NCBI RefSeq assembly: GCF_900129355.1
Contig: NZ_FQVL01000007.1
Span: forward strand, 122,106 to 186,105
Source of the DNA: Seinonella peptonophila
GTDB taxonomy: Bacteria; Bacillota; Bacilli; Thermoactinomycetales; Thermoactinomycetaceae
DNA length: 64,000 nucleotides
Direction of reading: 5' to 3'
Shown here: positions 28,618-41,415 of the stretch, one piece after another
Layout of the letters: every line of letters starts with the position of its first letter
How positions within the stretch are numbered: the stretch's first letter is position 1
The notes under the pieces: model-generated
Seen by the model: only the letters and a program-made list of their open reading frames with translations
Told to the model about the DNA's origin: nothing
Databases searched by the model: none
Program-made: the position numbers and the translations under genes

Positions 28618-29121
28618 ATGACAGACAAATTAGCAAAAAAGAAAGCAGTCGTGCAAGAAATCGCAACACGTCTTTCAGAAAGTAAAAGTACGATTGTGAC
28701 TGACTATAAAGGTCTAAATGTGGCTCAGGTTACTGAACTTCGTAAACAACTGCGTGAGGCTGGTATTGAGTATAAAGTGTTAAAAAATACTTTAACTCGT
28801 TTAGCTACTACGCAAACTGACCTGTCAGAACTGAATGAACATCTGATTGGGCCAACTGCAATCGCTTTTAGTAATGAAGATGTAGTTGCTCCAGCTAAGA
28901 TTCTTTATAATTTCGCGAAAGAAAATGAGCAATTGGAAATCAAAGCAGGTGTTGTGGAGGGGAAAGTGGTTTCGCTCGATGAGATTAAATCGATTGCTTC
29001 CTTGCCATCACGTGAAGGTCTCATCTCGATGTTACTTAGTGTTTTACAAGGACCTGTTCGCAATTTGGCTCTCACCCTTCAATCAGTTGCTGATCAAAAG
29101 CAAGAGCAAGAACAAGCTTAA
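28618..29121 (+). CDS. rplJ: Ribosomal protein L10
   Basis: The 167-residue protein has [20 protein letters not shown] and [15 protein letters not shown], typical of L10, and a C-terminal helix ([13 protein letters not shown]) that recruits L12 dimers. The true start, 28618, follows ACGGAGGTG. The frame also extends upstream through the leader, but that is not coding. Confidence 0.97.
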   Translation: MTDKLAKKKAVVQEIATRLSESKSTIVTDYKGLNVAQVTELRKQLREAGIEYKVLKNTLTRLATTQTDLSELNEHLIGPTAIAFSNEDVVAPAKILYNFAKENEQLEIKAGVVEGKVVSLDEIKSIASLPSREGLISMLLSVLQGPVRNLALTLQSVADQKQEQEQA

Positions 29122-29144
29122 AACATTTATGGGAGGTTTTATCA

Positions 29145-29504
29145 ATGACGAAAAACGATATTATCGAAGCGGTAAAGAATATGACCGTACTTGAGGTTAA
29201 TGATTTAATTAAAGCAATTGAAGAGGAGTTTGGCGTGACAGCAGCTGCTCCACAAATGGTCGTACAAGGCGATGCTGGTGCTGCAGCAGAGCAAACAGAA
29301 TTTGATGTGATCTTGGCTACCGCTGGTTCTTCCAAAATTCAAGTTATCAAAGCGGTACGAGGAGCGACTGGCTTAGGATTAAAAGAAGCAAAAGCACTTG
29401 TTGATGGCGCACCTGCACCAATCAAAGAAGGCATCAGCAAAGATGATGCAGAAAAGCTAAAAGAAGAACTCGAAGCTGCTGGAGCTACAGTAGAAATCAA
29501 GTAA
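29145..29504 (+). CDS. rplL: Ribosomal protein L7/L12
   Basis: The 119-residue protein has an N-terminal dimer domain, an Ala-rich hinge (about 40-50) and the C-terminal factor-binding domain ([20 protein letters not shown]). It recruits translation GTPases. It is the last gene of the L10 operon; a terminator follows. Confidence 0.98.
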   Translation: MTKNDIIEAVKNMTVLEVNDLIKAIEEEFGVTAAAPQMVVQGDAGAAAEQTEFDVILATAGSSKIQVIKAVRGATGLGLKEAKALVDGAPAPIKEGISKDDAEKLKEELEAAGATVEIK

Positions 29505-29512
29505 TGAGATTA

Positions 29513-29547
29513 CTACCCGCCGTTTAAATGCTTAGGCGGGTAGCTTT
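29513..29547 (+). terminator. Terminator after rplL
   Basis: CTACCCGCC (29513-29521) pairs with GGCGGGTAG (29535-29543), then CTTTC. Confidence 0.75.
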
Positions 29548-29567
29548 CATCGATAGGAGGAGGTCCC

Positions 29568-30173
29568 GTGAAGGAACATTACTTCAAGGAACGTCCTGAA
29601 AGTGAATCAAATCAACGTATCATTCAGGCGAACCTTTTGGGACATCCATTTTCCTTTATTACCGATTCGGGTGTCTTTTCGAAACAAGGTGTGGATTTTG
29701 GTAGTCGATTTTTGATTGAGAATGTTGAAGTCTTGCCAGGAGATCGTGTACTAGACCTAGGCTGTGGCTATGGTGCAATTGGTATTTCTCTTAGGGTCCA
29801 TTATTCACAGCTCCAGATGACGATGGTCGACATCAATGAGCGTGCGGTTCAGTTGGCAAAGGAAAACTGGGCTCGACATTGCTTACAGGAGAACATGAAG
29901 ATAATGGAAAGTGACGGTTTTGCCCAACTTCAATCAGATCAACGTTATGATTTAATTGTGACAAATCCACCGATTCGAGCAGGGAAAGCAGTGATCTATA
30001 GATGGTTTCGTGATTCGGTTTCCTATTTAGCACCTAATGGTAGACTTTGGGTTGTTATTCGGAAACAACAGGGCGCTCAGTCCGCTGTGCAAGAGCTGAG
30101 TCACTACTATCCAATCGTAGATGTAGTCAATCGGAATAAAGGATATTGGTTAATTCGAGCGGTGATGAATTGA
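29568..30173 (+). CDS. RsmC-like class I methyltransferase (YbxB type)
   Basis: The 201-residue protein has the SAM-binding motif VLDLGCGYGAIGI (about residue 63), motif II MVDINERAV and the catalytic NPPIRAGK of N2-guanine methyltransferases. It is probably an rRNA methyltransferase; the target is inferred from RsmC-like family. The GTG start follows GGAGGAGG. Its place between rplL and rpoB matches ybxB in Bacillus. Confidence 0.9.
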   Translation: MKEHYFKERPESESNQRIIQANLLGHPFSFITDSGVFSKQGVDFGSRFLIENVEVLPGDRVLDLGCGYGAIGISLRVHYSQLQMTMVDINERAVQLAKENWARHCLQENMKIMESDGFAQLQSDQRYDLIVTNPPIRAGKAVIYRWFRDSVSYLAPNGRLWVVIRKQQGAQSAVQELSHYYPIVDVVNRNKGYWLIRAVMN

Positions 30174-30535
30174 CATCTTGAATGCCATGTGCTAGTGTAA
30201 TAAATTGCAGAAACTCTCAACCATAACTAACTAGCAATGTTGCACCTCGGAACAGCACTTCGTTTGATATTTCTTTCCTATTCATTTGTTTAAACGGTAG
30301 ATTTATTGGATAAGATAGGTAAATAGGTTTGTTGGAAAAATGAGGGATCGCAAATTTGACTCATTTTCTTTTTTTCAAGTTACAATCAGAAAGATTCTTT
30401 ATCATTTTTTCAATGATTCCATTGTAGCCACCAACTTCATATCGGGGGTTGATGGTGTGATGTCATTTTTATAAGCGTTACACATGTGTTAAAACTAGAA
30501 GCATCGAATCAGTTGGTTACGAGGGGGGAGTTTTA
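30174..30535. other. rpoB leader region
   Basis: About 360 bases without a gene. A candidate promoter is TTGACT (30356-30361) with TACAAT (30381-30386) at a 19-base spacer, which is longer than ideal. No terminator-type hairpin is evident. A GAGGGGGGAG SD ends the region. Confidence 0.45.
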
Positions 30536-33500
30536 TTGGCTGGGAAACTTGTCCAGTATGGTCGTCGTCAACGTAGAAGCTACGCTCGAATCAATGAAGT
30601 GCTTGAACTTCCAAACCTAATTGAGATTCAACAGAAGTCGTATCAATGGTTTCTTGATGTGGGATTACGTGAGATGTTTCAAGATATTTCACCGATTGAG
30701 GATTATACAGGGAATTTGGTTCTTGAGTTTATTGATTATAGTTTGGGCGAGCCTAAATACGATTTAGAAGAGTCCAAAGCACGAGAAGTAACATATGCGG
30801 CTCCTTTAAGAGTAAAAGTGCGGCTGATCAATAAGGAGACAGGAGAAGTAAAAGAACAGGAAGTCTTTATGGGGGATTTCCCTCTAATGACGGAAACAGG
30901 GACTTTTATCTATAACGGTGCTGAACGTGTTATCGTAAGCCAATTGGTGAGATCACCTAGCGTCTATTATAGCACGAAAATAGATAAGAACGGAAAACCT
31001 GCTTATACTGCTACTGTTATTCCAAATCGCGGAGCATGGCTTGAGTTGGAAACCGACGCTAAGGATATTATTTTTGTGCGAATTGATCGCACACGAAAGA
31101 TACCAGTGACGGTTCTTTTGCGTGCATTAGGCTTTAGTAGTGATGCAGAAATCATCGATCTGCTCGGCGATGATGAGTATGTCCGTAATTCATTGGACAA
31201 AGACAGTACAGGCAACACGGAAAAAGCATTAATTGAGATTTATGAGCGCCTTCGCCCAGGTGAGCCACCAACGGCTGAAAACGCCCGTAATCTATTATAT
31301 GCTCGTTTCTTTGATCCTAAACGATATGACTTGGCAAATGTTGGGCGTTATAAGATCAATAAGAAGCTGCATATCAAAAATCGCTTGTTAAACCAGAAAC
31401 TAGCAGAACCAATTGTTGACCTTGAAACTGGTGAGGTAGTAGCTGAAGCAGGTCAAATTCTTGAACGTCGTTTACTAGATCGGATTCTACCTCATATCAC
31501 TGGCGAGAGTGCCTTTGGTCGAAAAATTCATCAAGTTCGTGGTGGCGTGCCTGATGATGATGAGATTTTGCTACAAACCGTTAAAATTTATTCACCACTT
31601 GATGAGGAAAAAGTGATTCATGTCATTTCAAATGCTGAAATTGACCAGAGTGTAAAACATATCACTTCTGCTGATATTATTTCCTCTATCAATTATTTTA
31701 TTAATCTATTGCACAATGTGGGTTCTACTGATGATATTGATCATCTTGGCAATCGTCGCTTGCGTTCGGTTGGTGAGTTGCTGCAAAACCAATTTCGAAT
31801 TGGTTTGTCCAGAATGGAGAGAGTGGTTCGTGAGCGGATGTCCATTCAAGATGCAAATGCGATTACACCACAAGCATTGATCAATATTCGTCCTGTGATC
31901 GCCTCCATTCGGGAATTCTTTGGAAGTAGCCAGCTTTCTCAATTTATGGATAAGACAAATCCTCTCTCTGAGTTGACGCATAAGCGTCGTTTGTCTGCGC
32001 TTGGGCCAGGCGGACTAACAAGAGAGCGTGCTGGATATGAAGTGCGTGATGTCCATCATTCTCACTATGGACGGATGTGTCCGATTGAGACGCCTGAGGG
32101 ACCCAATATTGGCTTGATCAACTCGCTTTCCACGTATGCACGAATTAATGAGTATGGTTTTATTGAAACCCCTTATCGTCGGGTTGACCCTGAGACGAAT
32201 AAGGTGACAAGCCAAATTGATTATCTAACAGCAGACGAAGAAGATAACTACTACGTCGGACAAGCGAATGCGCCAATTGCAGAAGATGGAACATTCTTGG
32301 ACGAATTGGTGAGTGTGCGGTATAAGCATGACTTTCTAACCGTTCCGCCAGAACGAGTAGATTACATGGATGTTTCTCCAAAGCAAGTGGTCTCAGTTGC
32401 GACAGCATGTATTCCTTTCTTAGAAAATGATGACTCCAACAGAGCGTTAATGGGCTCTAACATGCAACGGCAAGCAGTACCGCTGCTGAAGCCTGAATCG
32501 CCATACATTGGAACAGGTATGGAATATAAAGCGGCATGTGATTCTGGTGTGATGATTCTTGCTCGAAGAGGCGGCACTGTGGAGCGAGTAACGGCAGATG
32601 AGATTTGGGTGCGGCATGAAGATGAGGTAGATGGTACTACAGTAAAAGGCGATTTGGATCGTTATCGTTTGACCAAGTTTACCCGATCTAACCAAGGTAC
32701 CTGTATTAATCAACGTCCGCTCGTTCGACATGGAGATGTTGTCAAAAAAGGTGATGTTCTAGCTGATGGACCATCTACTGAGATGGGTGAATTAGCCCTT
32801 GGTCGCAATGTCGTTGTTGCTTTTATGACTTGGGAAGGGTATAACTACGAGGACGCTATTCTACTTAGTGAACGCCTTGTAAAAGAAGATGTGTACACAT
32901 CCATTCACCTTGAAAAGCACGATTTAGAAGCTCGTGATACAAAATTGGGACCTGAAGAGATCACTCGGGATATTCCCAACGTTGGTGAAGATGCGCTGAA
33001 AAATCTGGATGAGCGTGGAATTATACGTGTAGGCGCAGAGATTAAGGCTGGCGATATTCTAGTAGGTAAAGTAACACCAAAAGGGGTAACAGAGCTCACC
33101 GCTGAAGAGAAGCTGCTTCATGCAATTTTTGGTGAGAAGGCGCGTGAGGTTCGCGATACATCTTTGCGTGTACCACATGGTCAAGACGGGATTGTAGTTG
33201 ATGTAAAGGTCTTTACCCGTGAAAATGGCGATGATCTCGCTCCTGGTGTGAATCAATTGGTTCATGTCTACATTGCTCAGAAGAGGAAAATATCCGAAGG
33301 GGATAAAATGGCTGGACGACATGGTAATAAAGGTGTAATCGCCCGCATTTTACCTGAAGAGGATATGCCATTCCTTCCTGATGGTACACCTGTTGAAGTT
33401 GTCTTAAACCCATTAGGTGTTCCATCGCGGATGAATATTGGCCAGGTATTAGAGGTTCATCTAGGGATGGCCGCCCGTGCGCTCGGTCTGCATATGGCAA

Positions 33501-34081
33501 CGCCTGTTTTTGATGGAGCAAGAGAAAGCGATGTATTCGACGCACTAGAAGAAGCAGGGCTTACTAGAGATGGAAAAGCTGTTTTACGAGATGGTAGAAC
33601 AGGTGAAGAGTTTGAAAATCGCGTCACTGTCGGTGTCATGTATATGATCAAACTCGCTCATATGGTAGATGATAAGATACATGCCCGGTCCACCGGTCCA
33701 TATTCTCTCGTTACACAGCAGCCACTGGGCGGTAAAGCGCAATTTGGTGGACAGCGTTTTGGAGAGATGGAAGTGTGGGCGCTTGAGGCATATGGGGCTG
33801 CCTATACCCTACAAGAGATTCTTACAGTGAAATCCGATGATGTTGTCGGTCGGGTTAAAACATATGAATCGATTGTAAAAGGCGAAAATGTTCCTGAGCC
33901 AGGTGTTCCAGAATCGTTTAAGGTTTTGATTAAGGAACTACAGAGTTTGGGAATGGATGTGAAAATCCTATCCGAAGATGAAGAAGAGATCGAGATGCGA
34001 GAGTTAGATGAAGATGAAGAGCCAGTTGGTGATAAACTCGGCCTAGAGTTGATCAGCGGGGAAGAAAAATCGACTTCTTAA
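30536..34081 (+). CDS. rpoB: RNA polymerase beta subunit
   Basis: The 1181-residue protein starts with TTG, as in Bacillus, at a GAGGGGGGAG SD. The rifampicin pocket reads [18 protein letters not shown] then [14 protein letters not shown], i.e. the usual sensitive residues at the D516, H526 and S531 (E. coli) positions. Other landmarks are [27 protein letters not shown] and [19 protein letters not shown]. An acidic C-terminal tail (about 1140-1181) ends the protein. Confidence 0.98.
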   Translation: MAGKLVQYGRRQRRSYARINEVLELPNLIEIQQKSYQWFLDVGLREMFQDISPIEDYTGNLVLEFIDYSLGEPKYDLEESKAREVTYAAPLRVKVRLINKETGEVKEQEVFMGDFPLMTETGTFIYNGAERVIVSQLVRSPSVYYSTKIDKNGKPAYTATVIPNRGAWLELETDAKDIIFVRIDRTRKIPVTVLLRALGFSSDAEIIDLLGDDEYVRNSLDKDSTGNTEKALIEIYERLRPGEPPTAENARNLLYARFFDPKRYDLANVGRYKINKKLHIKNRLLNQKLAEPIVDLETGEVVAEAGQILERRLLDRILPHITGESAFGRKIHQVRGGVPDDDEILLQTVKIYSPLDEEKVIHVISNAEIDQSVKHITSADIISSINYFINLLHNVGSTDDIDHLGNRRLRSVGELLQNQFRIGLSRMERVVRERMSIQDANAITPQALINIRPVIASIREFFGSSQLSQFMDKTNPLSELTHKRRLSALGPGGLTRERAGYEVRDVHHSHYGRMCPIETPEGPNIGLINSLSTYARINEYGFIETPYRRVDPETNKVTSQIDYLTADEEDNYYVGQANAPIAEDGTFLDELVSVRYKHDFLTVPPERVDYMDVSPKQVVSVATACIPFLENDDSNRALMGSNMQRQAVPLLKPESPYIGTGMEYKAACDSGVMILARRGGTVERVTADEIWVRHEDEVDGTTVKGDLDRYRLTKFTRSNQGTCINQRPLVRHGDVVKKGDVLADGPSTEMGELALGRNVVVAFMTWEGYNYEDAILLSERLVKEDVYTSIHLEKHDLEARDTKLGPEEITRDIPNVGEDALKNLDERGIIRVGAEIKAGDILVGKVTPKGVTELTAEEKLLHAIFGEKAREVRDTSLRVPHGQDGIVVDVKVFTRENGDDLAPGVNQLVHVYIAQKRKISEGDKMAGRHGNKGVIARILPEEDMPFLPDGTPVEVVLNPLGVPSRMNIGQVLEVHLGMAARALGLHMATPVFDGARESDVFDALEEAGLTRDGKAVLRDGRTGEEFENRVTVGVMYMIKLAHMVDDKIHARSTGPYSLVTQQPLGGKAQFGGQRFGEMEVWALEAYGAAYTLQEILTVKSDDVVGRVKTYESIVKGENVPEPGVPESFKVLIKELQSLGMDVKILSEDEEEIEMRELDEDEEPVGDKLGLELISGEEKSTS

Positions 34082-34139
34082 TCGTAGCACACAGCAATGT
34101 GTGCAACGGGATGAATCCTGAGTGGGAGGAATGCCCATC

Positions 34140-37100
34140 ATGCTTGATGTAAATAACTTTGAATTTATGAAAATCGGTCTCGCCTCTCCAGAAAAAATTC
34201 GTTCCTGGTCACGCGGCGAGGTGAAAAAACCGGAAACGATTAATTATCGGACACTAAAACCAGAGAAGGAAGGTCTTTTCTGCGAAAAGATTTTTGGTCC
34301 GACAAAAGATTGGGAATGTCATTGTGGGAAATATAAACGCGTTCGCTATAAAGGCGTTGTCTGTGACCGTTGTGGTGTTGAAGTTACACGGGCAAAGGTG
34401 CGTCGGGAACGTATGGGGCATATAGAACTAGCTGCCCCAGTCTCTCACATTTGGTACTTTAAAGGTATTCCAAGTAGGATGGGACTTGTGCTTGATATGT
34501 CTCCTCGTTCCTTGGAAGAAGTGATCTACTTTGCTTCTTATGTTGTGGTTGATCCAGGAGCAACTCCGCTTGAACGGAAACAACTCTTGTCTGAGAAAGA
34601 GTTTCGCAGTTATCGTGAAAAGTATGGTACTGCATTTGTGGCGATGATGGGTGCAGAAGCGATAAAACGTCTTTTGATGACGATTGATATGGATAAAGAG
34701 GTAGAGCAACTGAAAGAGGAGCTAAATACAGCTCAAGGACAACGTCGAAATCGGGCGGTAAAGCGTTTAGAAGTTTTAGAGGCTTTTCGTCATTCTGGTA
34801 ACCAACCGGATTGGATGGTACTAGATGTTCTGCCTGTCATCCCTCCTGAGCTTCGTCCAATGGTGCAATTAGATGGTGGTCGATTTGCTACTTCTGACCT
34901 CAATGATTTATATCGTCGTGTGATCAACCGAAATAATCGTCTCAAACGTCTGCTTGATTTGGGTGCGCCTGATATTATCGTTCAAAATGAGAAACGGATG
35001 CTACAAGAAGCTGTTGATGCACTGATTGACAATGGACGTCGTGGTCGTCCAGTGACCGGTCCTGGCAATCGACCATTAAAATCGCTCTCACACATGTTGA
35101 AGGGGAAACAGGGTCGTTTCCGTCAAAACCTGTTGGGAAAACGTGTTGATTACTCTGGACGTTCTGTTATTGTTGTCGGACCTAACCTAAAAATGTATCA
35201 ATGTGGTTTGCCAAAAGAGATGGCTTTAGAACTCTTTAAGCCATTTGTGATGAAGGAGCTTGTAGCGAAAGGGCTCGCTCATAATATTAAGAGTGCGAAA
35301 CGCAAAGTTGAGCGTGTTCATCCTGAAGTATGGGATGTATTGGAAGAAGTGATTAAAGAGCATCCAGTATTGCTGAATCGTGCGCCGACATTGCACCGTT
35401 TAGGTATTCAAGCATTTGAGCCCATTCTAGTAGAAGGTCGAGCCATTCGTCTTCATCCATTGGTCTGTACAGCATATAATGCTGACTTTGATGGTGACCA
35501 AATGGCGGTTCATGTGCCTCTCTCTGCTGAAGCACAAGCTGAAGCACGTCTATTGATGTTAGCAGCACAAAATATTCTTAATCCGAAAGATGGTAAACCT
35601 GTGGTTACACCATCTCAGGATATGGTGTTGGGTGCGTACTACTTGACGATTGAGAAAGAAGGCGACATTGGCGAGGGCAGTATCTTCTACTCGATTGCTG
35701 AGGCGATCAATGCTTATCAAAATGAATATGTTACACTGCATAGCCGGATTGTCGTACCTGCACGAACATTAAATAAAACGACCCTAACTGAAAAACAACA
35801 AGATGCTCTGTTTGTGACAACAGTAGGGAAATTGATTTTCAATGAGGTATTGCCAGCTTCTTTCCCATATGTAAATGAACCATTGACCAGTAATTTTGGG
35901 ACAGATGATCGATTCTTCATCTATGAAAAGGGAACAGACCTCAAAGAATTTATTCAGAAATTGTCCGATCCTGGCGCATTGATGAAGAAGCACTTAGGAG
36001 CGGTGATCGCGGAATGTTTCCGACGCTTTGGAACAACCGAAACTTCAGTGATTCTCGATAAAGTGAAGGAATTGGGCTATAACTACTCCACCAAAGCAGG
36101 ACTTACGATGTCGGTTTCTGATGTAAAAGTTCCTGATGAAAAACGATTGATCCTTGAAGAAGCGGAGCAAAAAGTATCTGCGGTCATGAAGCAGTATCGC
36201 CGCGGTCTGATAACCGAAGAAGAGCGTTATGAGCGTGTGATTACGATCTGGAACCAAGCAAAAGATCAGATATCGAGCATTCTGATGAATAAGATGGGTA
36301 AATATAATCCGATCTATATGATGGCTAACTCTGGGGCACGGGGTAACACATCTCAGATTACTCAGCTCGCAGGTATGCGTGGATTGATGGCAAACCCTGC
36401 TGGTCGTATTATTGAACAACCGATTCGTACCAACTTCCGTGAAGGTCTCACCGTGTTAGAGTACTTCATTTCTACACATGGTGCGAGAAAAGGACTTGCT
36501 GATACGGCGATTCGTACGGCTGACTCTGGTTATTTGACTCGTCGCTTGGTCGATGTTGCACAAGATGTGATTGTAAGAGAAGTCGATTGTGGAACAGATC
36601 GTGGTTTGTTGGTCAGCAGCATTCGAGATGGCAATGAAATTATTGAAGATTTATATGATCGAATCGTAGGACGGTATGCGTTCCAAACGGTTCGCCATCC
36701 TGAAACAAATGAAATACTTGTAGGTCGCAACGAATTAATCGATGAAGAGATTGCCAATACATTAATCGCTTCCGGCATTGAAGAAATCGTCATTCGTAGT
36801 GTCTTATCCTGTCGAACAAGACATGGGGTTTGTAAGAAGTGCTATGGTCGAAACCTTGCTCTGGGTACGCCAGTCGAGATTGGTGAAGCTGTTGGAATTA
36901 TCGCAGCACAGTCAATTGGTGAACCGGGGACTCAGCTCACAATGCGTACCTTCCATACCGGTGGTGTGGCAGGAGATGATATTACGCAAGGTCTGCCAAG
37001 GATTCAGGAGCTATTTGAAGCGAGAAATCCTAAAGGACAAGCGATCATTAGTGAAATCTCAGGTCGTGTAGCTAGTATTCAAGAGGTCAAGGACAGACGG

Positions 37101-37754
37101 GAAGTTGAAATCGAAGGCGAAGTCGAAACAAAAATTCATAGCATCCCGTATGGTTCACGCCTCAAAGTTTTCGAGGGTGATGAAGTACAAGCTGGTGATG
37201 AGTTGACAGATGGATCTGCTGATCCAAAAGAACTTTTGCAAGTGAAAGGCGCCCGTGGTGTGCAGGAGTATATCTTGCAAGAGGTACAGAAAGTTTATCG
37301 TTTACAAGGTGTGGAGATTAACGATAAGCACGTTGAAGTGATGATCAGACAGATGATGCGAAAAATGCGGATCACTGATTCAGGTTCTACTGACCTGTTG
37401 CCAGGTTCTGTCGTTGATATTCATGAATATGAAGAGGCGAATCGAAAAGTCTTTGAAAAAGGTGGAGAGCCTTCTGTCGCCCGACCTATTTTGTTGGGGA
37501 TTACGAAAGCTTCACTGGAAACGGAGTCCTTCCTATCTGCGGCCTCTTTCCAAGAAACGACACGTGTCTTGACTGATGCAGCTATAAAAGGAAAAGTAGA
37601 TCGATTGTTAGGACTTAAAGAAAATGTAATCATTGGTAAATTGGTTCCAGCCGGAACGGGTATGAACCGATATCGCACATTGCAAGTGAATTTCCCAACT
37701 GACACATTTGAAGTTTCTGAAGAAGAGAGAAAAGAGACGGTCTTGGTTGATTAA
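34140..37754 (+). CDS. rpoC: RNA polymerase beta-prime subunit
   Basis: The 1204-residue protein contains the catalytic Mg motif [12 protein letters not shown], the N-terminal zinc site (CHCG...CDRCG), the second zinc site ([13 protein letters not shown]) and the trigger-loop region [20 protein letters not shown]. The start [16 protein letters not shown] at 34140 matches Bacillus RpoC. Earlier in-frame GTG 34122 and ATG 34131 overlap or crowd the SD GGGAGG. It follows rpoB by 58 bases. Confidence 0.98.
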   Translation: MLDVNNFEFMKIGLASPEKIRSWSRGEVKKPETINYRTLKPEKEGLFCEKIFGPTKDWECHCGKYKRVRYKGVVCDRCGVEVTRAKVRRERMGHIELAAPVSHIWYFKGIPSRMGLVLDMSPRSLEEVIYFASYVVVDPGATPLERKQLLSEKEFRSYREKYGTAFVAMMGAEAIKRLLMTIDMDKEVEQLKEELNTAQGQRRNRAVKRLEVLEAFRHSGNQPDWMVLDVLPVIPPELRPMVQLDGGRFATSDLNDLYRRVINRNNRLKRLLDLGAPDIIVQNEKRMLQEAVDALIDNGRRGRPVTGPGNRPLKSLSHMLKGKQGRFRQNLLGKRVDYSGRSVIVVGPNLKMYQCGLPKEMALELFKPFVMKELVAKGLAHNIKSAKRKVERVHPEVWDVLEEVIKEHPVLLNRAPTLHRLGIQAFEPILVEGRAIRLHPLVCTAYNADFDGDQMAVHVPLSAEAQAEARLLMLAAQNILNPKDGKPVVTPSQDMVLGAYYLTIEKEGDIGEGSIFYSIAEAINAYQNEYVTLHSRIVVPARTLNKTTLTEKQQDALFVTTVGKLIFNEVLPASFPYVNEPLTSNFGTDDRFFIYEKGTDLKEFIQKLSDPGALMKKHLGAVIAECFRRFGTTETSVILDKVKELGYNYSTKAGLTMSVSDVKVPDEKRLILEEAEQKVSAVMKQYRRGLITEEERYERVITIWNQAKDQISSILMNKMGKYNPIYMMANSGARGNTSQITQLAGMRGLMANPAGRIIEQPIRTNFREGLTVLEYFISTHGARKGLADTAIRTADSGYLTRRLVDVAQDVIVREVDCGTDRGLLVSSIRDGNEIIEDLYDRIVGRYAFQTVRHPETNEILVGRNELIDEEIANTLIASGIEEIVIRSVLSCRTRHGVCKKCYGRNLALGTPVEIGEAVGIIAAQSIGEPGTQLTMRTFHTGGVAGDDITQGLPRIQELFEARNPKGQAIISEISGRVASIQEVKDRREVEIEGEVETKIHSIPYGSRLKVFEGDEVQAGDELTDGSADPKELLQVKGARGVQEYILQEVQKVYRLQGVEINDKHVEVMIRQMMRKMRITDSGSTDLLPGSVVDIHEYEEANRKVFEKGGEPSVARPILLGITKASLETESFLSAASFQETTRVLTDAAIKGKVDRLLGLKENVIIGKLVPAGTGMNRYRTLQVNFPTDTFEVSEEERKETVLVD

Positions 37755-37773
37755 TATTGATTCACTTCGATAT

Positions 37774-37816
37774 GTAGGAGAATTCAAGCCTGAAATTGGG
37801 TTCTCCTACCCTTTTC
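37774..37816 (+). terminator. Terminator after rpoC
   Basis: GTAGGAGAA (37774-37782) pairs perfectly with TTCTCCTAC (37801-37809), followed by CCTTTTC. Confidence 0.82.
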
Positions 37817-37955
37817 ATCATTGATTTGTGTGAGAAGAAGTAAGTGGAGCAGATAATCAATTCCATTGAAGTTGTATGTGGACGTTGACTTCACCAATTT
37901 GAGGTGTTAATATATCTTCGTGTGCTTGGAATGAATCACTTTGGAGGGCTGATTG

Positions 37956-38207
37956 ATGTCTTATGATAAAGTGAAACAAGCAAACCAATTGATGATCGGG
38001 AAAAAGCAGACCATTAAAGCGATTACACAAGGTAGAGCCCAGGAAGTTGTGGTTGCAACTGATGCTGATCAACAACTGGTCGATCAAATTATCTCCTTGT
38101 GTCGTAGTCGCGGGGTTGCCGTTCTTTACGTTGATTCAATGAAAAGATTGGGTCAAGCCTGTGGCATTGAGGTGAAGGCAGCGACGGCTGCAATCGTGAA
38201 GGATTGA
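37956..38207 (+). CDS. ybxF: L7Ae-family K-turn-binding ribosomal-like protein (YbxF)
   Basis: The 83-residue protein has the L7Ae/L30e fold signature: IGKKQTIKAITQGRAQEVVV, ATDAD and LGQACGIEVKAATAAI. These proteins bind kink-turn RNA. The ATG at 37956 is 7 bases from GGAGGG; the TTG one codon earlier is less likely. Its position before rpsL matches ybxF in Bacillus. Confidence 0.92.
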   Translation: MSYDKVKQANQLMIGKKQTIKAITQGRAQEVVVATDADQQLVDQIISLCRSRGVAVLYVDSMKRLGQACGIEVKAATAAIVKD

Positions 38208-38314
38208 TCATACAGGAGAGCGCAGGCTAAATAGCGCTTTTCCTTTACGCCAATAGCGAACACCTGGAACTGTGGTCTTAGTCATCCCTTATATTGAAAA
38301 AGGAGGTGGGACGG

Positions 38315-38728
38315 ATGCCTACCATTAATCAGTTAGTACGTAAAGGTCGTAAGAAAAGAACTGTGAAATCAAAAGCACCTGCGTTGCAATTTGGTTACAA
38401 CACCTTTAAACGGACATCGACCAATCAGAGTTCTCCACAAAAAAGAGGAGTATGTACTCGTGTGGCAACAATGAACCCTAAAAAGCCTAACTCTGCTTTG
38501 CGTAAGTATGCTCGTGTACGTCTTAGCAATAAAATCGAAGTGACAGCCTATATTCCTGGGATTGGTCATAATCTACAAGAGCACTCCGCTGTCTTAATTC
38601 GCGGTGGACGGGTAAAAGACTTGCCTGGTGTACGTTATCATATCGTTCGTGGTGCATTAGAAACTTCTGGTGTGCAAAATCGGATGCAAGGTCGCTCTAA
38701 ATACGGTGCCAAACGCCCAAAGAAATAA
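38315..38728 (+). CDS. rpsL: Ribosomal protein S12
   Basis: The 137-residue protein has [14 protein letters not shown] and [17 protein letters not shown], with lysines typical of streptomycin-sensitive S12, and [14 protein letters not shown]12 guards decoding accuracy. The start at 38315 follows AGGAGGTGG. An upstream in-frame ATG at 38294 precedes the SD and is rejected. It opens the str operon rpsL-rpsG-fusA-tuf. Confidence 0.98.
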   Translation: MPTINQLVRKGRKKRTVKSKAPALQFGYNTFKRTSTNQSSPQKRGVCTRVATMNPKKPNSALRKYARVRLSNKIEVTAYIPGIGHNLQEHSAVLIRGGRVKDLPGVRYHIVRGALETSGVQNRMQGRSKYGAKRPKK

Positions 38729-38761
38729 GCAAAAATGAGTAACAGATAAGGAGGGGAACAA

Positions 38762-39232
38762 ATGCCAAGACGAGGTCCCGTTGTAAAACGTGATACACTA
38801 CCTGATCCGATCTACAACAGTAAGTTGGTCACCCGTTTGATCAATCGATTGATGTACGATGGCAAAAAGGGAGTCGCTCAGCGGATTTTATATGATGCAT
38901 TTGAGATTATTCGGGAACGCTCAAATAAAGATCCGATGGAAGTATTTGAGCAAGCACTTAAAAATGTGATGCCAGTACTTGAAGTAAAAGCCCGTCGGGT
39001 TGGTGGAGCAAACTATCAAGTACCAGTAGAAGTAAAGCCTGAGCGTCGCATCAGCCTAGCACTTCGATGGATCGTGAGCTATGCACGTCTACGTAATGAG
39101 AAAACCATGCAAGAACGTCTTGCAAATGAAATTATTGATGCAGCAAACAATGCTGGCGCATCTGTTAAAAAACGCGAAGATACACACCGAATGGCCGAAG
39201 CGAACCGAGCTTTTGCACACTATCGTTGGTAA
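38762..39232 (+). CDS. rpsG: Ribosomal protein S7
   Basis: The 156-residue protein has [39 protein letters not shown] and the C-terminal [21 protein letters not shown]7 organises the 30S head. TAAGGAGGGG precedes the ATG; it follows rpsL by 33 bases. Confidence 0.98.
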   Translation: MPRRGPVVKRDTLPDPIYNSKLVTRLINRLMYDGKKGVAQRILYDAFEIIRERSNKDPMEVFEQALKNVMPVLEVKARRVGGANYQVPVEVKPERRISLALRWIVSYARLRNEKTMQERLANEIIDAANNAGASVKKREDTHRMAEANRAFAHYRW

Positions 39233-39268
39233 TCTTTAGCAATTGTGTATATGAAGGGAGAAATACCG

Positions 39269-41338
39269 ATGGCACGTGAGTTCTCCTTGAAAAACACACG
39301 CAATATTGGCATTATGGCTCATATCGATGCCGGTAAAACAACTACAACTGAGCGAATTCTCTTTTATACGGGTCGTGTTCATAAAATCGGGGAGGTTCAC
39401 GAAGGGAACGCGACGATGGACTGGATGGAAGAGGAGCAGAAAAAAGGTATTACCATTACTTCTGCCGCAACAACGGCTCAGTGGCGTAACCATCGGATTA
39501 ATATTCTTGATACACCTGGTCACGTTGATTTTACCGTTGAAGTTGAGCGTTCATTGCGCGTGTTAGATGGAGCGATTGGCGTGTTCGACGCAAAAGGTGG
39601 CGTAGAACCCCAGTCTGAAACTGTTTGGAGACAAGCGGATCGCTATAATGTTCCGCGAATTGCATATATCAATAAAATGGATATCATTGGTGCTGACTTC
39701 TTTGGCTCTGTAGAACAGATGAAAGATCGTCTGGGAGCTAATGCAGTGCCAATTCAAATTCCGATTGGTGCTTCTGAGACTTTTAAAGGGATGATCGACC
39801 TCATCACAAATGAAGCAATTATCTATACAGATGACTTGGGCACTCAGTCGGAGAAAATCGAGATTCCTGATGAATATAAAGAACAAGTAGAAGAGTATCG
39901 TACTGCATTGATTGAAGCAGTATCGGAACTCGATGAAGAACTCATGATGAAGTATCTCGAAGGAGAAGAAATCACAGAAGATGAAATTCGCGCAGCTTTG
40001 CGTAAAGGTGTTTGTGATGTTATGATTACGCCTGTTCTCTGTGGTTCCTCTTATAAAAACAAAGGTGTTCAACCATTACTTGATGCAGTAGTCGATTACC
40101 TACCTTCTCCACTTGATATTCCCGCGATTTCAGGTGAATTAGAAGATGGTACTGGGGCGAAGCGTAAAGCTGGTGACGATGAACCTTTCTCAGCACTTGC
40201 TTTTAAGATTATGACAGATCCTTATGTCGGAAAACTAACCTTCTTCCGTGTCTACTCTGGAACGTTAACCTCCGGTTCATACGTTTATAACGCGAACAAA
40301 GGAAAGCGTGAACGGATTGGACGGATTGTGCAGCTCCATGCGAATAGCCGTGAAGAGATCGATACAGTCTATGCTGGTGATATCGCAGCAGCGGTTGGTT
40401 TAAAAGATACGACAACGGGTGAAACGCTCTGTGATGAGAAGCAGCCCATTATTCTTGAATCAATGGATTTCCCTGAGCCAGTGATCAAGGTTGCGATTGA
40501 ACCTAGGACAAAAGCAGACCAAGATAAGATGGCGATCGCATTGGGTAAGTTATCCGAGGAAGATCCTTCATTCCGTGCTAGCACAGATGAAGACTCTGGA
40601 CAGACGATCATCGAAGGAATGGGAGAACTTCATCTCGAAATTATTGTAAGTCGTCTCAAGCGTGAATTTAAAGTTGATGCAAGTGTAGGGGCTCCTCAAG
40701 TTGCCTATAAAGAAACATTCCGCGGTTCTGCTGAAGTCGAAGGAAAATATATTCGACAATCAGGTGGACGTGGTCAATATGGGCATGTATGGGTCAAGTA
40801 TGAGCCGCTTGAAGAAGGTGCTGGCTTTGAGTTTGTGAATAAGATCGTGGGTGGATCGATTCCTCGTGAGTACATCCCAGCCGTACAAAATGGAATCGAG
40901 GAAGCAATGCAAAATGGTGTGATTGCTGGTTATCCAATGGTCGATGTTCGAGCAACACTCTTTGATGGTTCTTATCATGATGTTGACTCATCTGAGATGG
41001 CCTTTAAATTTGCTGGTTCCATTTCACTTAAAGCAGCAAAAGCAAAATGTGACCCTGTACTCCTTGAGCCGATCATGAAAGTAGAAGTAACGGTTCCTGA
41101 AGAGTATATGGGGGATGTAATGGGTGATCTTAATTCCCGTCGTGGAAACATTGAGGGTATGGATACACGAGCAGGTGCACAAGTGATTCATGCGATGGTT
41201 CCGCTAGCTGAAATGTTTGGCTATGTGAATACTTTGCGTTCACGTACTCAGGGTCGTGGTGTTTTCTCGATGGAAACCGATCATTACGAAGAAGTTCCAA
41301 AACATATCCAGGATGAACTGGCTAACAGTCAAGAGTAG
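39269..41338 (+). CDS. fusA: Elongation factor G
   Basis: The 689-residue GTPase has G1 [15 protein letters not shown], effector [11 protein letters not shown]3 [16 protein letters not shown] and G4 NKMD, then domains II-V ([16 protein letters not shown]; the domain [14 protein letters not shown]). It drives translocation. ATG 39269 follows AAGGGAG by 8 bases; an in-frame upstream ATG at 39251 overlaps the SD. Confidence 0.98.
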   Translation: MAREFSLKNTRNIGIMAHIDAGKTTTTERILFYTGRVHKIGEVHEGNATMDWMEEEQKKGITITSAATTAQWRNHRINILDTPGHVDFTVEVERSLRVLDGAIGVFDAKGGVEPQSETVWRQADRYNVPRIAYINKMDIIGADFFGSVEQMKDRLGANAVPIQIPIGASETFKGMIDLITNEAIIYTDDLGTQSEKIEIPDEYKEQVEEYRTALIEAVSELDEELMMKYLEGEEITEDEIRAALRKGVCDVMITPVLCGSSYKNKGVQPLLDAVVDYLPSPLDIPAISGELEDGTGAKRKAGDDEPFSALAFKIMTDPYVGKLTFFRVYSGTLTSGSYVYNANKGKRERIGRIVQLHANSREEIDTVYAGDIAAAVGLKDTTTGETLCDEKQPIILESMDFPEPVIKVAIEPRTKADQDKMAIALGKLSEEDPSFRASTDEDSGQTIIEGMGELHLEIIVSRLKREFKVDASVGAPQVAYKETFRGSAEVEGKYIRQSGGRGQYGHVWVKYEPLEEGAGFEFVNKIVGGSIPREYIPAVQNGIEEAMQNGVIAGYPMVDVRATLFDGSYHDVDSSEMAFKFAGSISLKAAKAKCDPVLLEPIMKVEVTVPEEYMGDVMGDLNSRRGNIEGMDTRAGAQVIHAMVPLAEMFGYVNTLRSRTQGRGVFSMETDHYEEVPKHIQDELANSQE

Positions 41339-41415
41339 TCATTTCATATAATTTTGATCTTTACAGATCATAAATCTATCAAATTGTTCTTGTCTTAAAG
41401 GGAGGATGTAAACGA